Part shown: positions 1 to 9,006 of the stretch, one piece after another
Layout of the letters: each line of letters begins with the position of its first letter
Numbering within the stretch: position 1 is the stretch's first letter
The notes under the pieces: model-generated
What the model saw: only the letters and a program-made list of their open reading frames with translations
The model's database searches: none
Told to the model about the DNA's origin: nothing
NCBI RefSeq assembly: GCF_900169785.1
Contig: NZ_FWER01000006.1
Location: 1 to 64,000, forward strand
Source: Rhizobium sullae
GTDB lineage: Bacteria; Pseudomonadota; Alphaproteobacteria; Rhizobiales; Rhizobiaceae
Length of the DNA stretch: 64,000 nt
Direction: 5' to 3'
Translations under genes and position numbers: made by a program

Positions 1-76
1 TAGCCGCAAAGTTAAAGTGTCCTGTTTCTGCAAAGTTGGAATGTCACACTCTCCCCGGTTTTGATGACCTGGGAGA
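1..76 (+). mobile_element. Left end of an ISNCY-type insertion sequence
   Basis: This leader contains two imperfect direct copies of a motif beginning GCAAAGTT (positions 6-13 and 30-37), each followed by a similar A/G-rich then TGTC-containing tail. Such repeated GCAAAGTT...TGTC motifs precede the transposase in ISNCY-type elements of rhizobia (recalled, not searched). No matching right end is present, because the transposase next door is truncated, so this is half of an element. Confidence 0.5.
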
Positions 77-82
77 TTGCCG

Positions 83-865
83 ATGGGACTGATTGCGATG
101 AGCGAGCGTGATCTGCAGCGGATCGAGATTTTGTCGAAGGTGATCGCCGGCCGCATGACGCTGGTGTCGGCGGCACATGTGCTTGATCTGAGCACGCGCC
201 AGGTGCGTCGTCTGCTGGACCGGATCAACGCTGACGGTGCGGCGTCGATCCGGCACAAGGCGATCGGCAGGCCGTCGAACAACCGGATCAGCGACGGTGT
301 TCGCGATTATGCGGTGACTCTGGTTCGCGAACGCTATGCGGATTTCGGCCCGACCTTGGCGGCCGAGAAGCTTGCCGAACGCGATGGATTGCGTGTGTCG
401 CGCGAGACGCTGCGGCAATGGATGACGGCGGCCGGCCTCTGGCGATCGCGCCAGCAGCGTCGCAGCTTCCATCAGCCACGAGGCCGGGCGATCAAGACGA
501 TTTTCCTGTGCCGGTATTTGCGTCATGAAGCGTTTCGCCGTGAAATCAACGAAGGGCTGAACGCGGTGGAAAACTGGAACCGCGCCAACGGGTTTGTGTT
601 CTTTGGCAAGGGCGGTGAGATTGCAACCAACAACATTGAAGATCAGGAAATATCTGTGCTGGCGCTGCATCTGCTGCAGGCATCGCTCGTCTATGTGAAC
701 ACGCGGATGCTGCAATCTGTTCTGATCGAGCCGAAATGGTCTGAGCAGCTGACGCCGGACGATTATCGCGGTCTGACGCCACTGATCTATTCACACGTCA
801 ATCCGTATGGAAAGTTTGAGCTCGATCTGATCAGCCGGATTGAGTACGAACAAAAGGTCGCTTAG
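83..865 (+). pseudogene. Chimeric transposase: ISNCY N-terminus joined to Tn3 C-terminus
   Basis: Residues 1 to about 135 form the helix-turn-helix half of an ISNCY-type transposase ([57 protein letters not shown]). From about residue 136 (near nt 488) the sequence becomes the C-terminus of a Tn3-family transposase ([18 protein letters not shown], then [16 protein letters not shown] and [19 protein letters not shown]). The joint is in frame with no stop codon. The IS half lacks its DDE catalytic core and the Tn3 half lacks most of its N-terminus, so no transposition activity is expected. The ATG at 83 is chosen because GGGAG lies 8 nt upstream; a TTG at 77 is the alternative. It probably arose by deletion or insertion between two mobile elements. 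Confidence 0.8.
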
Positions 866-1170
866 TTTTTTGGAAACAATAGAATGGCTATTAAGCTTCT
901 CAATTCCTGTCTGGATATCTTGCATCCCCAGGGCCTCGCATCGCAGGTTCTTCACTCGTATTTTGCGAGCGTCAAACGGGATTTGCTGGATGATGATACC
1001 GTGGTGGCGGCCCTGGTTGTGGCTGCTGGCCAATTAGATGTGCGTTCGATGAGGGGCGAGGGGCGGTCGAGAAGCAACAATTTGCGTAAAATATTCAGGA
1101 TAGTTCAGCCGGAACCTTAAATCCTGATCACTAGAACGCTCTCCAGAACAACAATATTGGAGGCTACTAC
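866..1170. other. Intergenic stretch with no convincing gene
   Basis: About 300 bp between the chimeric transposase and a small secreted protein. A 78-codon frame from 884 has no family resemblance and ends in low-information basic sequence, so I do not call it. The only usable signal is the GGAGG ribosome binding site at the right edge. No terminal inverted repeat of a Tn3 element was recognised. Confidence 0.5.
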
Positions 1171-1488
1171 ATGAAGTTTTCCATCGCGCATCGGAACAGT
1201 CTGAAATGGATAACGACAGCGGCAATCGGACTCGCAGTTTCCGCGGTTCTCAGCACAAGCGCACAAGCCGGAGAAAGCCGCAAACCAAAAGAAGGGATAC
1301 GATCCGTCTACCTCGTCAAATATCGGGTCAATAACGAAATTCGTTATACCAAGAAGTCTGCTGGCAAGGTCGTGAAGGTGTCGGCCTCGCAATATATGAA
1401 CAGCAATCCTTATGTCTGCACGCCTAGCGGCTTTGGGCAAAAAGCGCGTTGCTATACTCCAAACATTTTTAAGCGGCCAAACGTTTAG
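1171..1488 (+). CDS. Small secreted protein of unknown function
   Basis: A 105-residue protein with a clear Sec signal peptide: basic N-region (MKFSIAHRNSLKW), hydrophobic core, and a likely cleavage after SAQA near residue 33. The mature part of about 72 residues is basic and has two cysteines (YVC and ARCY) about 14 residues apart, which could form a disulfide in the periplasm. I do not recognise a family. The ribosome binding site TTGGAGG sits 8 nt before the ATG. It converges with the DUF995 gene on the other strand, with a stem-loop between them. Confidence 0.6.
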   Translation: MKFSIAHRNSLKWITTAAIGLAVSAVLSTSAQAGESRKPKEGIRSVYLVKYRVNNEIRYTKKSAGKVVKVSASQYMNSNPYVCTPSGFGQKARCYTPNIFKRPNV

Positions 1489-1508
1489 AGAGCAATTTCG
1501 TAGTGAAG

Positions 1509-1539
1509 GAGCTGCCGCGCCCGATCCGCTCGGCAGCTC
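1509..1539. terminator. Stem-loop between convergent genes
   Basis: A perfect 9-bp inverted repeat, GAGCTGCCG at 1509-1517 and CGGCAGCTC at 1531-1539, with a 13-nt loop, sits between the stops of two convergent genes (1488 and 1550). The position fits a bidirectional terminator. Neither strand has a good T-run after the stem, so an intrinsic mechanism is unproven. Confidence 0.4.
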
Positions 1540-1549
1540 TTCGCCGTGT

Positions 1550-2086
1550 TTATCGACGAATGTCTTTGAGACGAGACACTTCCTTGCTCACCCGATCGCC
1601 TTTAACCAGCTTGAGCCCTTCATCACCCTCCCGAACGGGATTATGCCGGAAGACGTACCATTTGCCACCCAAGCTTGGCTTTTGATAAATGACGCCGTCC
1701 TTTTCGCGATGCAGGAAACATGTGACTGCGCCGTCTCTTTCCATCTTGCTGGACCAGTCCATCTTGCTGGACCAGCGAGCCCGCAAGCAGAGCTTTCCGC
1801 CATTGATCGCATACCAACGGCCCTCGGCGTAGGACCAAGCCGCCCTCTTGCGTGACCACGCGGTAAACTGTTTCCCGTCGGCCGAAAAGAACCCGCCCCC
1901 ATCTTTCCATTTCCACGTGCGGTCGACATAGAGCTTTTCCAGTGCCACGGCCTTCATCGGCGACGCGGCGGCGGCAAGCTTCGCTGTCGCGTCGTCCACT
2001 TGTGCCTTGGATGCGGCGCTGGCATTGCCAGCCAGCAAGAGTGCGGACAGCGCCGTACTTACGATAATTGAATGGATCGGATACAT
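1550..2086 (-). CDS. DUF995 family exported protein (copy 1)
   Basis: A 178-residue protein with a signal peptide (about residues 1-25, ending NASAAS). It shares the pattern W-W-GGGFF, AW, EGRWY, GGKLCL, W, TCFLH, IYQK, WYVFRH with the 3185-3730 gene, which I recognise as DUF995, a rhizobial family of unknown function. The conserved cysteines in GGKLCLRARW and TCFLH probably form a disulfide. An 18-bp tandem duplication (1741-1776) inserts six extra residues (WSSKMD followed by WSSKM) compared with the paralogue. AGGAG precedes the ATG. A stem-loop and 135 bp separate it from the upstream polysaccharide operon, so it may be transcribed separately. Confidence 0.7.
   Translation of the reverse strand: MYPIHSIIVSTALSALLLAGNASAASKAQVDDATAKLAAAASPMKAVALEKLYVDRTWKWKDGGGFFSADGKQFTAWSRKRAAWSYAEGRWYAINGGKLCLRARWSSKMDWSSKMERDGAVTCFLHREKDGVIYQKPSLGGKWYVFRHNPVREGDEGLKLVKGDRVSKEVSRLKDIRR
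1741..1776 (+). repeat. 18-bp tandem duplication inside a coding region
   Basis: Two adjacent 18-bp units, CCATCTTGCTGGACCAGT and CCATCTTGCTGGACCAGC, differ at one position. They lie inside DUF995 copy 1 and keep the frame, duplicating six residues. The paralogue at 3185-3730 has no such repeat. Confidence 0.9.
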
Positions 2087-2168
2087 TTTTTACTCCTGAC
2101 TAATAAAGCAGTTCCATCGACAATGCGTTAGGGTACTTGCGTTTGGAATCGCATAGAACAAAGGGATG

Positions 2169-2205
2169 GAGCGGTTCGCGAACTGGTGCAAAAGTCGAAC
2201 CGCTC
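2169..2205. terminator. Stem-loop downstream of the polysaccharide operon
   Basis: A perfect 10-bp inverted repeat, GAGCGGTTCG at 2169-2178 and CGAACCGCTC at 2196-2205, with a 17-nt loop. It starts 17 bp beyond the stop codon of the GH26 gene, the last gene of the minus-strand operon. No strong T-run follows on either strand, so it may slow or protect the transcript rather than terminate it alone. Confidence 0.4.
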
Positions 2206-2221
2206 AGTTAAAAGCCGGGGA

Positions 2222-3169
2222 TCAGTCCAGGAGCGGATGGTTGGCGACGCGCCAATCAGGGCGGCCAACGTCCCTCGGCCACGGATAAACTTCACCATCG
2301 TTGAAGTAGACAACCGCGGTCATGGCAGGGAACTCGGTATGTGGCTTGTTTGCTTCTGCAGCCCAGTCGCGAACGTAATCGTCGTTGCCTTCATAGCCAA
2401 GCTCCGCAATAGCGATTGGTTTGCCAAAGCGTGCCACACGATCGTATCCGGGTTTTGTCCGCTCAACAAACGTCGTGTCGTGACCGACCTCCAGTTTGTC
2501 ATAGGGCTGATAGCCAAAGACGGACAGACCGATAATGTCGACATATTCATCCCCCGGATAGTAGGCTTCCAGGCCCTCCTCTCCTTTCGGCGACCACATA
2601 TATTGGGCCGACGGAAGTTGCTTGCGGCATACGTCGTTTACATGTCTATAGGCCTTCACATAACCTTCCGGCTTCCAGAAGGCCCAGGTGAACTGCCCGT
2701 CATTATCTTCCATTTCCTGCGCCCAGCGGATGGTGACAGGGCTTTTCAGCTTTGCTGCCGCAGAGCAGACCGCCGCCATGTTGGAATCGTACCGTCCCGC
2801 TAGAATCCCGCTGAGCAGATCATCCGGGCTGATGCGCCAGTCACGCGCCCATGACCACGGTTCGACGGTGATCAAGAGGGACCGTCCACGCTCGCGCGCA
2901 TATGCGTCCGCGGCACTGAGGGTTGTCAGATCCACGTTCTCCCAAGGCAGGAACAGGTGTTCTATCTTGGAAGTGGAATCGTTGGTATAATCCCCGTGCG
3001 GATCATAGGCACCGGGCGTCACGGCCTCAGCCGTGATGATGGGCCGCTTGTCCTGAAACTTGTTGCGGCTGTCGACACTCGCTCCTGACACACCGCTGGC
3101 AGCATATACACCACCGGAAACGAATGCGCCGCAAAGCAAAGCTGCGGTTAGTTTAAAGAGACTTTTCAT
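2222..3169 (-). CDS. Exported GH26-like glycoside hydrolase
   Basis: A 315-residue exported protein (signal peptide to about residue 24, VYAASG). It resembles GH26 beta-mannanase/endoglucanase-type hydrolases. The probable acid/base is E152 in IRWAQEMED and the probable nucleophile is E256 in PIAIAELGYEG; WSWARDWR and the MWSPKG strand also fit the family. Such retaining enzymes cut beta-linked backbones in the periplasm or outside the cell. It is the last gene of the uxs-uxe-GT2-ugd-DUF995 operon, 15 bp after DUF995, with a GGGAGGGGG ribosome binding site. A role in trimming or releasing the polysaccharide made by the GT2 synthase is inference; the substrate is unknown. Confidence 0.7.
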   Translation of the reverse strand: MKSLFKLTAALLCGAFVSGGVYAASGVSGASVDSRNKFQDKRPIITAEAVTPGAYDPHGDYTNDSTSKIEHLFLPWENVDLTTLSAADAYARERGRSLLITVEPWSWARDWRISPDDLLSGILAGRYDSNMAAVCSAAAKLKSPVTIRWAQEMEDNDGQFTWAFWKPEGYVKAYRHVNDVCRKQLPSAQYMWSPKGEEGLEAYYPGDEYVDIIGLSVFGYQPYDKLEVGHDTTFVERTKPGYDRVARFGKPIAIAELGYEGNDDYVRDWAAEANKPHTEFPAMTAVVYFNDGEVYPWPRDVGRPDWRVANHPLLD

Positions 3170-3184
3170 CGCCCCCTCCCTTTC

Positions 3185-3730
3185 TTATTGTTTAGGCAAC
3201 TGGGCCGCGCCAAGCGCGGTTTTAATGCTGTCGCGTTGTTGGGAAACCAGATCGGTGGAAACCAGCTTGTGGGCCTCGTCGTCTTCGCGGGCTTCGGCGT
3301 GGCGGAATACATACCACTCACCATCGGGCTCGCGCTTTTGATAGATCGCTCCATTGCCGATACGATGCGAAAAACAGGTCTTGGCCGGAAATGCGCCCTG
3401 TCCGGAATGCCATGTCGCATTGAGACACAACCCTCCTGTCGCGGTGATGACCCAGCGACCTTCTGCCCAGGATTTGCCCTTATCACCGTCGGCCCATGCA
3501 CTGAATTGCCGGCCGGCATCCGTCATATATCCGGCTCCGTTGTCCCACTGCCAGCTCTTGTTCTTATAGATTTCGAAAGGCGTCATGGCGCGAGTTCCTG
3601 TCGGCTGTCCAGGCGCCTTCGACGGCGCGGCAATAGCCGGTGCGGCAATACAAGATGCCGCCCAAGCGACTGTCGTTGTCATCCGGAAACCCCGCAGGAA
3701 CCGAGCCCTTCCAGATTTAGAGATTGTCAT
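3185..3730 (-). CDS. DUF995 family exported protein (copy 2)
   Basis: A 181-residue protein with an N-terminal export signal (hydrophobic stretch around residues 18-35, ending AIAAPS). It has the DUF995 pattern: W-W-GAGYM, AWAD, EGRWV, GGLCLNATW, KTCFSHR, IYQK, EWYVFRH. The function of the family is unknown. It overlaps the end of ugd by 14 bp and has a GGGAGG ribosome binding site before its ATG, so it is coupled to the sugar-nucleotide genes. With the GH26 gene it forms the exported end of the operon, which suggests it acts on or near the polymer. It is a paralogue of the 1550-2086 gene. Confidence 0.7.
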   Translation of the reverse strand: MTISKSGRARFLRGFRMTTTVAWAASCIAAPAIAAPSKAPGQPTGTRAMTPFEIYKNKSWQWDNGAGYMTDAGRQFSAWADGDKGKSWAEGRWVITATGGLCLNATWHSGQGAFPAKTCFSHRIGNGAIYQKREPDGEWYVFRHAEAREDDEAHKLVSTDLVSQQRDSIKTALGAAQLPKQ

Positions 3731-5147
3731 TGGAACCTCCCGCTATCTCGAAATGAGCGCCCTCCCTTTTTCGTCCTGGATGGACTTGTTCCGACGTATG
3801 AGGCAGCGCGCCGGTGGTACTCCCATCATACCGAGCCGTCGTTGATCGGCCGATGGCCGATACACGAAAGCCGATTTCTTCCGCAACGCCGTGTTCAAAG
3901 GCATTTCTGAGGTCGATCAATACCGCCTGGCGCATGGTCTTCTTCAGGCGCGCAAGGTCGAGTTTGCGAATGCTGTCCCATTCCGTGATGATGACAACAG
4001 CATCGGCGTTGCGCGCGCATTCGTAGGCATCGTCAAAAAACTCAACATCCGAGAGGATGCGGCTGGCATTCTCCATACCCACGGGGTCATGGGCGCGGAT
4101 AGTGGCGCCGAAACGCTGCAGGGTTTCGATGAGTGGAACGGAGGGCGCATCGCGCATGTCGTCCGTATCGGGTTTGAAAGTGAGACCCAGAACGGCGATC
4201 GTCCGGCCTTCCACATCACCGTCCAGAGCGTCCACGACTTTCAAAGCCATGCGGCGCTTGCGCGCTTCATTGGCGGTCACGGTTTCTTCTACGATGCGCA
4301 CCGCCACGCCATAGTCCTGGGCTGTGCGCAAAAGCGCCATCGTATCTTTCGGGAAGCACGAGCCGCCGTAACCTGGACCGGCATTGAGGAAACTTGTCCC
4401 GATGCGCTTGTCGAGACCCATGCCCAGCGCCAGTTCACTGACATTGCTGCCGACCTGCTCGCAAAGATCGGCCAGTTCATTGATGAAGGTGATCTTGGTC
4501 GCCAGAAACGCGTTGGCGGCATATTTGGTCAGTTCAGAAGTCCGGCGCTGGGTGACCACGATGGGTGTCCTGCGCGCTTCGAAAGGCGCACCGTAGAGTT
4601 TCATAAGAACCTTGCGCGCGCGCTCATCCTCGACGCCGATCACGACGCGATCGGGCTCCAGAAAATCGCGGATAGCGACGCCTTCCCGCAGGAATTCAGG
4701 ATTGGACGCAACCGAGAAAGTGCCGGTTTTGCGCACGGATCCAATGATCTTCTGCACGATGTCGCCTGTGCCCACCGGAACGGTGGACTTCACGACCACA
4801 ACGGCATCATCGTCAATCAGCGGCGCCAGTTCCCGTGCGGCCATGTAAACGAACGACAGATCAGCATCCCCCTGACCGGCACGCGGCGGAGTGCCGACCG
4901 CTATGAATACGACCGATGCTCCCTTCAGTCCCTCGGCCAGATTGCATGTAAAGCTCAAGCGGCCCGCCGCTGAATTGCGTTCCACCAGTTCATCCAGACC
5001 GGGCTCGTAAATCGGCACGACGCCGCGCTCAAGGCCGTCTATTTTCTGAGCGTTCTTGTCGACGCATACAACCTCATGGCCCCATGAGGCGAAACAAGTC
5101 CCGCTGACCAATCCGACATAGCCGGTTCCTATGACTGCGATCTTCAT
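3717..5147 (-). CDS. ugd: UDP-glucose 6-dehydrogenase
   Basis: Oxidises UDP-glucose to UDP-glucuronate with two NAD+, in the cytoplasm. Seen: N-terminal Rossmann motif IGTGYVGLVSG, catalytic-cysteine motif GPGYGGSCFPKDT, and the C-terminal LGLTFKPDTDDMRDAPS segment. The protein is 476 residues, about 35-40 longer than typical bacterial Ugd. The extra C-terminal tail after GFRVSAIGR is rich in Thr, Ser and His and matches nothing I know. UDP-glucuronate is the substrate of the decarboxylase encoded first in this operon, so the operon holds its own precursor supply. It lies 15 bp after the GT2 gene. rkpK is the equivalent name in rhizobia. Confidence 0.93.
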   Translation of the reverse strand: MKIAVIGTGYVGLVSGTCFASWGHEVVCVDKNAQKIDGLERGVVPIYEPGLDELVERNSAAGRLSFTCNLAEGLKGASVVFIAVGTPPRAGQGDADLSFVYMAARELAPLIDDDAVVVVKSTVPVGTGDIVQKIIGSVRKTGTFSVASNPEFLREGVAIRDFLEPDRVVIGVEDERARKVLMKLYGAPFEARRTPIVVTQRRTSELTKYAANAFLATKITFINELADLCEQVGSNVSELALGMGLDKRIGTSFLNAGPGYGGSCFPKDTMALLRTAQDYGVAVRIVEETVTANEARKRRMALKVVDALDGDVEGRTIAVLGLTFKPDTDDMRDAPSVPLIETLQRFGATIRAHDPVGMENASRILSDVEFFDDAYECARNADAVVIITEWDSIRKLDLARLKKTMRQAVLIDLRNAFEHGVAEEIGFRVSAIGRSTTARYDGSTTGALPHTSEQVHPGRKREGAHFEIAGGSNDNL

Positions 5148-5162
5148 GTGTTTGATTGCCTT

Positions 5163-7010
5163 TTATTGCTGATTTGAATTGTTGGGAGCGTTGGTGCGCC
5201 AGCGCGGATTGAAGATGGTTTTGTGAACATCGCGACCACCGACACCTGCGCCGGCAACTGAAAAGCGGTCCTCGAACAGGGAAAAGCTTTGGGTTCCCCA
5301 TGCGAGCGCCTCGATGCCGTCACGGCCCCGTCCGGCGGTTGCAAAGCTCGGCAGAGCCACAAGAGCAAGCAAGCTGGCGGCAAGCGCTGGGCGATAGAGC
5401 CACGTGCGGTAGCGAACCGTGTTCTCGCGTGCATGCTGGAGAACGATAACGAACAGGAGCAGCGCATAGATCACGGCGTTGACGATGGCGAAGACATAGA
5501 AGCCGCGGCTGTTGTCGCTCGCATGCGGGATGAGCAGCACCGGCAGGATCGAGAAAACCGCCAAGAAACCGTAGGGTGCGAGCACACGGAACGGCAGGGG
5601 ATCCACTTCGGACGCCCCCTTCGGCGTGACGCGGAAATCCACGAATGAACCCGTTGACCAATCGCGCAGCGCAGCCAACGTTCCAGCCATCGCCCATGGC
5701 CAGCGCGCGAACACAAACAGGGTCATTTCGACGCTCAGTATTTTCGCATCATACGAGCGGAACGTGCCGGAAGCGCGCCAGCGATAGGCCAGCACGATCA
5801 ACATGATCGCCTGGGGAACAAAATGGCTCAGGAAATCGGGATAGGTGACGGCAACGAAGCTATCCCCTACCCCCAGCGCAATGATCGGCAAGACGAACAT
5901 CAGCGCCATGAAAAGAGAAAACAGAGGATACCAGAATTGCGAGAACAGAAACTGGAATTTCAGTCGCGGCGGCAAATTACCAACAAGCCTGGGCGAATAC
6001 TGCAGCAGGATCATCATCAGACTGCGCGACCATTGAAACTCCTGCGTGATGAGATCGGCAAAGGTGCGCGGTCCGTCGCCATGTGCGATGGCGTCGAGTG
6101 CGTGCACGCCGCGCCAGCCATGGGCATTCATCATCAAAGTGGTGGAATGATCTTCCGCCAGTTCCGGTCCCAGGCCGCCAATTTCTTTCAATGCCGCGGT
6201 GCGAACCGCATAATGCGACCCGATGCAAAGCGGGGCTAGACCGTTGTTGTAACCGGCCTGCAACGATCCGTGCATACTGGCTTCTGCATAGAGACGCCCG
6301 CGAGCGGACCAGCTTTCATGGGCATTGCGATCGCAAATGCTGGGCGCGGAGACATAACCCACAGCCGGATCAGCGAAGGGACGCAGCATCTGAAACAGAT
6401 AGTTCAAATCCGGCACATGGTCCGCATCGAGCTGCACCACAAAATCGTAAGCGTCGTAGCCGTAATGGTCGTAGAAAAAGGCGAGATTACCTTCTTTGCA
6501 GCGCGTGCGACGCGGCCACGTCTTGCGGTGATAGTCCGCGCGTCCCTTGCGCGTGGAAACGAAGACACTATGTTTCTCGCACCAGGCGAGCGTTGCCGGA
6601 GAAGGGTCTTCATCGGCAAGCCATGTGTCGTGCGGCACATCCTGGGCCAGCATGGCGCGCAACGTCTCGGCCACCACCTCGAAAGGTTCTGATGGCGCCT
6701 TTGTTACCACCATAGCGATGCGGCTTCCTGCCGGAAGACTCAACGGGCCGCTTGGACGACGCGCACGGAAAAACAGGACGATGAAATATGCAGGCAGCAA
6801 CGTCACCCAGGCCAGGATGGCCGTAACCAGAACGGAGCCCGCAAGGCTCACATGGTTGGCCGGTTCAAGCCACCAGCGCCAAAAGTAGAAGAGCGCCGCG
6901 GCCCACAACGCTGCACCGAGCAGATATTCTACGCGCCGCCAGCCGGTAAAAACCGGAACCATCAAAGGTTCATCTGGGGTAGCCTCCCATATTGCCCGGC
7001 GTGTTTTCAT
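5163..7010 (-). CDS. Membrane GT2 polysaccharide synthase (cellulose-synthase-like)
   Basis: A processive glycosyltransferase family 2 enzyme of about 615 residues in the inner membrane. Two N-terminal membrane helices (residues 26-46 and 55-82) precede the cytosolic GT-A domain. Seen: DADH with the DxD at 195-197, EDHS with the catalytic Asp at 286-288, and QEFQW at 323-327, which replaces the usual QxxRW by QxxQW. At least five more helices follow (360-560). The ATG at 7010 overlaps the uxe stop as ATGA; a longer start at 7049 is less likely. Placed among UDP-xylose and UDP-arabinose genes, it probably polymerises a pentose-containing polysaccharide. S. meliloti has a comparable synthase next to uxs1/uxe (recalled). 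Confidence 0.85.
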   Translation of the reverse strand: MKTRRAIWEATPDEPLMVPVFTGWRRVEYLLGAALWAAALFYFWRWWLEPANHVSLAGSVLVTAILAWVTLLPAYFIVLFFRARRPSGPLSLPAGSRIAMVVTKAPSEPFEVVAETLRAMLAQDVPHDTWLADEDPSPATLAWCEKHSVFVSTRKGRADYHRKTWPRRTRCKEGNLAFFYDHYGYDAYDFVVQLDADHVPDLNYLFQMLRPFADPAVGYVSAPSICDRNAHESWSARGRLYAEASMHGSLQAGYNNGLAPLCIGSHYAVRTAALKEIGGLGPELAEDHSTTLMMNAHGWRGVHALDAIAHGDGPRTFADLITQEFQWSRSLMMILLQYSPRLVGNLPPRLKFQFLFSQFWYPLFSLFMALMFVLPIIALGVGDSFVAVTYPDFLSHFVPQAIMLIVLAYRWRASGTFRSYDAKILSVEMTLFVFARWPWAMAGTLAALRDWSTGSFVDFRVTPKGASEVDPLPFRVLAPYGFLAVFSILPVLLIPHASDNSRGFYVFAIVNAVIYALLLFVIVLQHARENTVRYRTWLYRPALAASLLALVALPSFATAGRGRDGIEALAWGTQSFSLFEDRFSVAGAGVGGRDVHKTIFNPRWRTNAPNNSNQQ

Positions 7011-7996
7011 GTCCGCACCTCCAGCCCAAAGAAGGGAGCAGCCGTGCAAATGATCGTATCGAGATCGGAATAAAGCGCCTGAAAGCCAAGTTTTTCCGCT
7101 GCAAGCGCCGGATCGGCATAAAGCACCGGGGGATCGCCGGCCCGGCGAGCGCGCATTTCGACTGGCACGTTATGGCCTGTCAGGCGCCTGATCGCATCCA
7201 GAATCTCCTTGATAGACGTGCCGTGTCCTGTGCCTAGATTGACGGCCAGATTGTTGCCGCCATTGACGAGATGTTCGACTGCCAGCACATGCGCGCGTGC
7301 CAGATCGGCGACATGGATGTAATCACGGATGCAGGTGCCGTCCGGCGTATCGTAATCGTTGCCATAAATTTCCAGAAAGTCGATGCTGCCCGCGGCAGCC
7401 ATCAGCGCCCGCGGAATGAGATGCGTTTCGGGATCATGGGTTTCGCCGATTTCTCCGTCGATATCCGCTCCGGATGCATTGAAATAACGCAGCGCCACAT
7501 AGCGCAGCTCATAAGCAACCGAATAATCGGCAAGCATCTGCTCCGCGATCAGCTTGGTACGACCGTATGGGTTTATCGGGCGCTGCGCTTCGCCTTCGCG
7601 GATCGGCAGTTGATCCGGAACGCCATAGGTTGCGCAGCTCGACGAAAAGATGACATTGCGCGCGCCGGCGAGACGGCAAGCTTCCAGCAGCGACTGCGTT
7701 CCGCCAACATTGTTGCGGTAATACTTAGCCGGGTGCTCCACAGATTCTCCGACATAGGCCGAGGCGGCGAAATGGATCACCGCGATCGGATCGTGATCCT
7801 CGACCACCTCGATGAGCCGCTGCGTGTCGAGAATGTCGCCTTCAACGAAAGTTCCCCAACGCACGGATGCGAGATGCCCCGTCGAGAGATTGTCATAGAC
7901 GACAGGCTCGTAACCCTGCTTGGACAAGAGCTTGGCGGTATGACTTCCAATAAAGCCCGCGCCGCCGACAACGAGTACGTTCTGCCCACTCATCAT
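7007..7996 (-). CDS. uxe: UDP-xylose/UDP-glucose 4-epimerase (SDR)
   Basis: An extended short-chain dehydrogenase/reductase of the GalE type, about 329 residues. Seen: NAD-binding GGAGFIGSH, substrate-binding SSSCATYG, catalytic Tyr-Lys in YGRTKL, and RYFNASGAD. By sequence alone it could be a UDP-glucose 4-epimerase. Its position directly after the UDP-glucuronate decarboxylase argues for UDP-xylose to UDP-L-arabinose conversion, as shown for the S. meliloti enzyme, which acts on both substrates. The ATG at 7996 overlaps the uxs stop as ATGA; the frame is open 33 codons further upstream, inside uxs, and that extension is rejected. Confidence 0.85.
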   Translation of the reverse strand: MMSGQNVLVVGGAGFIGSHTAKLLSKQGYEPVVYDNLSTGHLASVRWGTFVEGDILDTQRLIEVVEDHDPIAVIHFAASAYVGESVEHPAKYYRNNVGGTQSLLEACRLAGARNVIFSSSCATYGVPDQLPIREGEAQRPINPYGRTKLIAEQMLADYSVAYELRYVALRYFNASGADIDGEIGETHDPETHLIPRALMAAAGSIDFLEIYGNDYDTPDGTCIRDYIHVADLARAHVLAVEHLVNGGNNLAVNLGTGHGTSIKEILDAIRRLTGHNVPVEMRARRAGDPPVLYADPALAAEKLGFQALYSDLDTIICTAAPFFGLEVRT

Positions 7997-9006
7997 GCCA
8001 CCTCTGCGAGTCCCCCATTGGGCCTCACCAGCTGGCGTTCGAAATAGGCTATCGTCGACTTCAGGCCGTCCGTCAGCGCAATGCTCGGTGCCCAACCAAG
8101 CTCCTGCTCTGCCAGAGCAATATCGGGCCGGCGTTGGCGCGGATCATCTGCAGGCAGAGGGTGATAGACGATTTTCGATGGCGAGCCTGTCATGGCAACG
8201 ATCTGCTCGGCCAGTTCACGCACGGTGAATTCACCGGGATTGCCGATGTTGACCGGTGTGTGAATGGCCCGAGGGCTGTACATGAGCCGGTGAAAGCCTT
8301 CGATCAGGTCATCCACATAACAGAAGGAGCGGGTCTGCGATCCGTCGCCGTAAACGGTGATATCTTCGCCCTTGAGCGCCTGCACGATGAAGTTGGAGAC
8401 GACCCGGCCGTCGTCTGGACGCATGCGCGGACCATAGGTATTAAAAATGCGCACGATACGAATGTCGACGCCGTATTGCTTATGGAAGTCATAGAAAAGT
8501 GTTTCGGCGGAACGCTTGCCTTCGTCATAGCAGGAGCGCGGACCGAAAGAATTGACATTGCCCCAGTAGTTCTCGGGCTGAGGATGCACGTGAGGATCGC
8601 CATAGACCTCCGAGGTGGAAGCCTGGAAAATCCGCGCCTGATAATGTGCGGCCAGCTCGAGAAGATTGAGTGAACCGATCACGTTGGTCTTCATCGTATG
8701 GATCGGGTCGGCCTGATAGTGCGGCGGCGACGCCGGGCAGGCGAGATTGTAGATCTCGTCCACTGGCAGATCGATCGGATCAACGATGTCGTGACGTACA
8801 TAGCTGAACGTGTCAAAGCGCAAGAGGTGGCGCATATTTTCCATTCGTCCCGTGGAAAAATTGTCCACACAGACTACGGTCCGACCTTCACGCAAAAGAA
8901 GCTCACAAAGATGAGATCCTAGAAACCCCGCGCCGCCTGCAACAAGAACCCGCGGTTTTGAGGCGCGATCAGAACGAAAGTTAGACGAATTGAAGACGAT
9001 TCCCAC
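7993..9006 (-). CDS. uxs1: UDP-glucuronate decarboxylase (UDP-xylose synthase)
   Basis: Converts UDP-glucuronate to UDP-xylose using bound NAD+. It is a 337-residue extended SDR with GGAGFLGSH (about residues 24-32), [12 protein letters not shown], the catalytic TSEVYGDP and YDEGKRSAE (Tyr-x3-Lys), and [10 protein letters not shown]. It is the first gene of a minus-strand operon that contains the next epimerase, a GT2 synthase and ugd. About 800 bp separate it from the divergent CuxR-like activator, and this region should hold the regulated promoter. The gene order cuxR-uxs1-uxe-GT2 is as I recall it for S. meliloti pSymB. Confidence 0.93.
   Translation of the reverse strand: MGIVFNSSNFRSDRASKPRVLVAGGAGFLGSHLCELLLREGRTVVCVDNFSTGRMENMRHLLRFDTFSYVRHDIVDPIDLPVDEIYNLACPASPPHYQADPIHTMKTNVIGSLNLLELAAHYQARIFQASTSEVYGDPHVHPQPENYWGNVNSFGPRSCYDEGKRSAETLFYDFHKQYGVDIRIVRIFNTYGPRMRPDDGRVVSNFIVQALKGEDITVYGDGSQTRSFCYVDDLIEGFHRLMYSPRAIHTPVNIGNPGEFTVRELAEQIVAMTGSPSKIVYHPLPADDPRQRRPDIALAEQELGWAPSIALTDGLKSTIAYFERQLVRPNGGLAEVA

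Noticed and set aside
884..1120. 78-codon plus-strand frame after the chimeric transposase
   Set aside because: Weak ribosome binding site, no family, and a low-information basic end.
3891..4973. 360-codon frame antisense to ugd
   Set aside because: A mirror of the ugd codon pattern with no recognisable protein; ugd has complete catalytic motifs.
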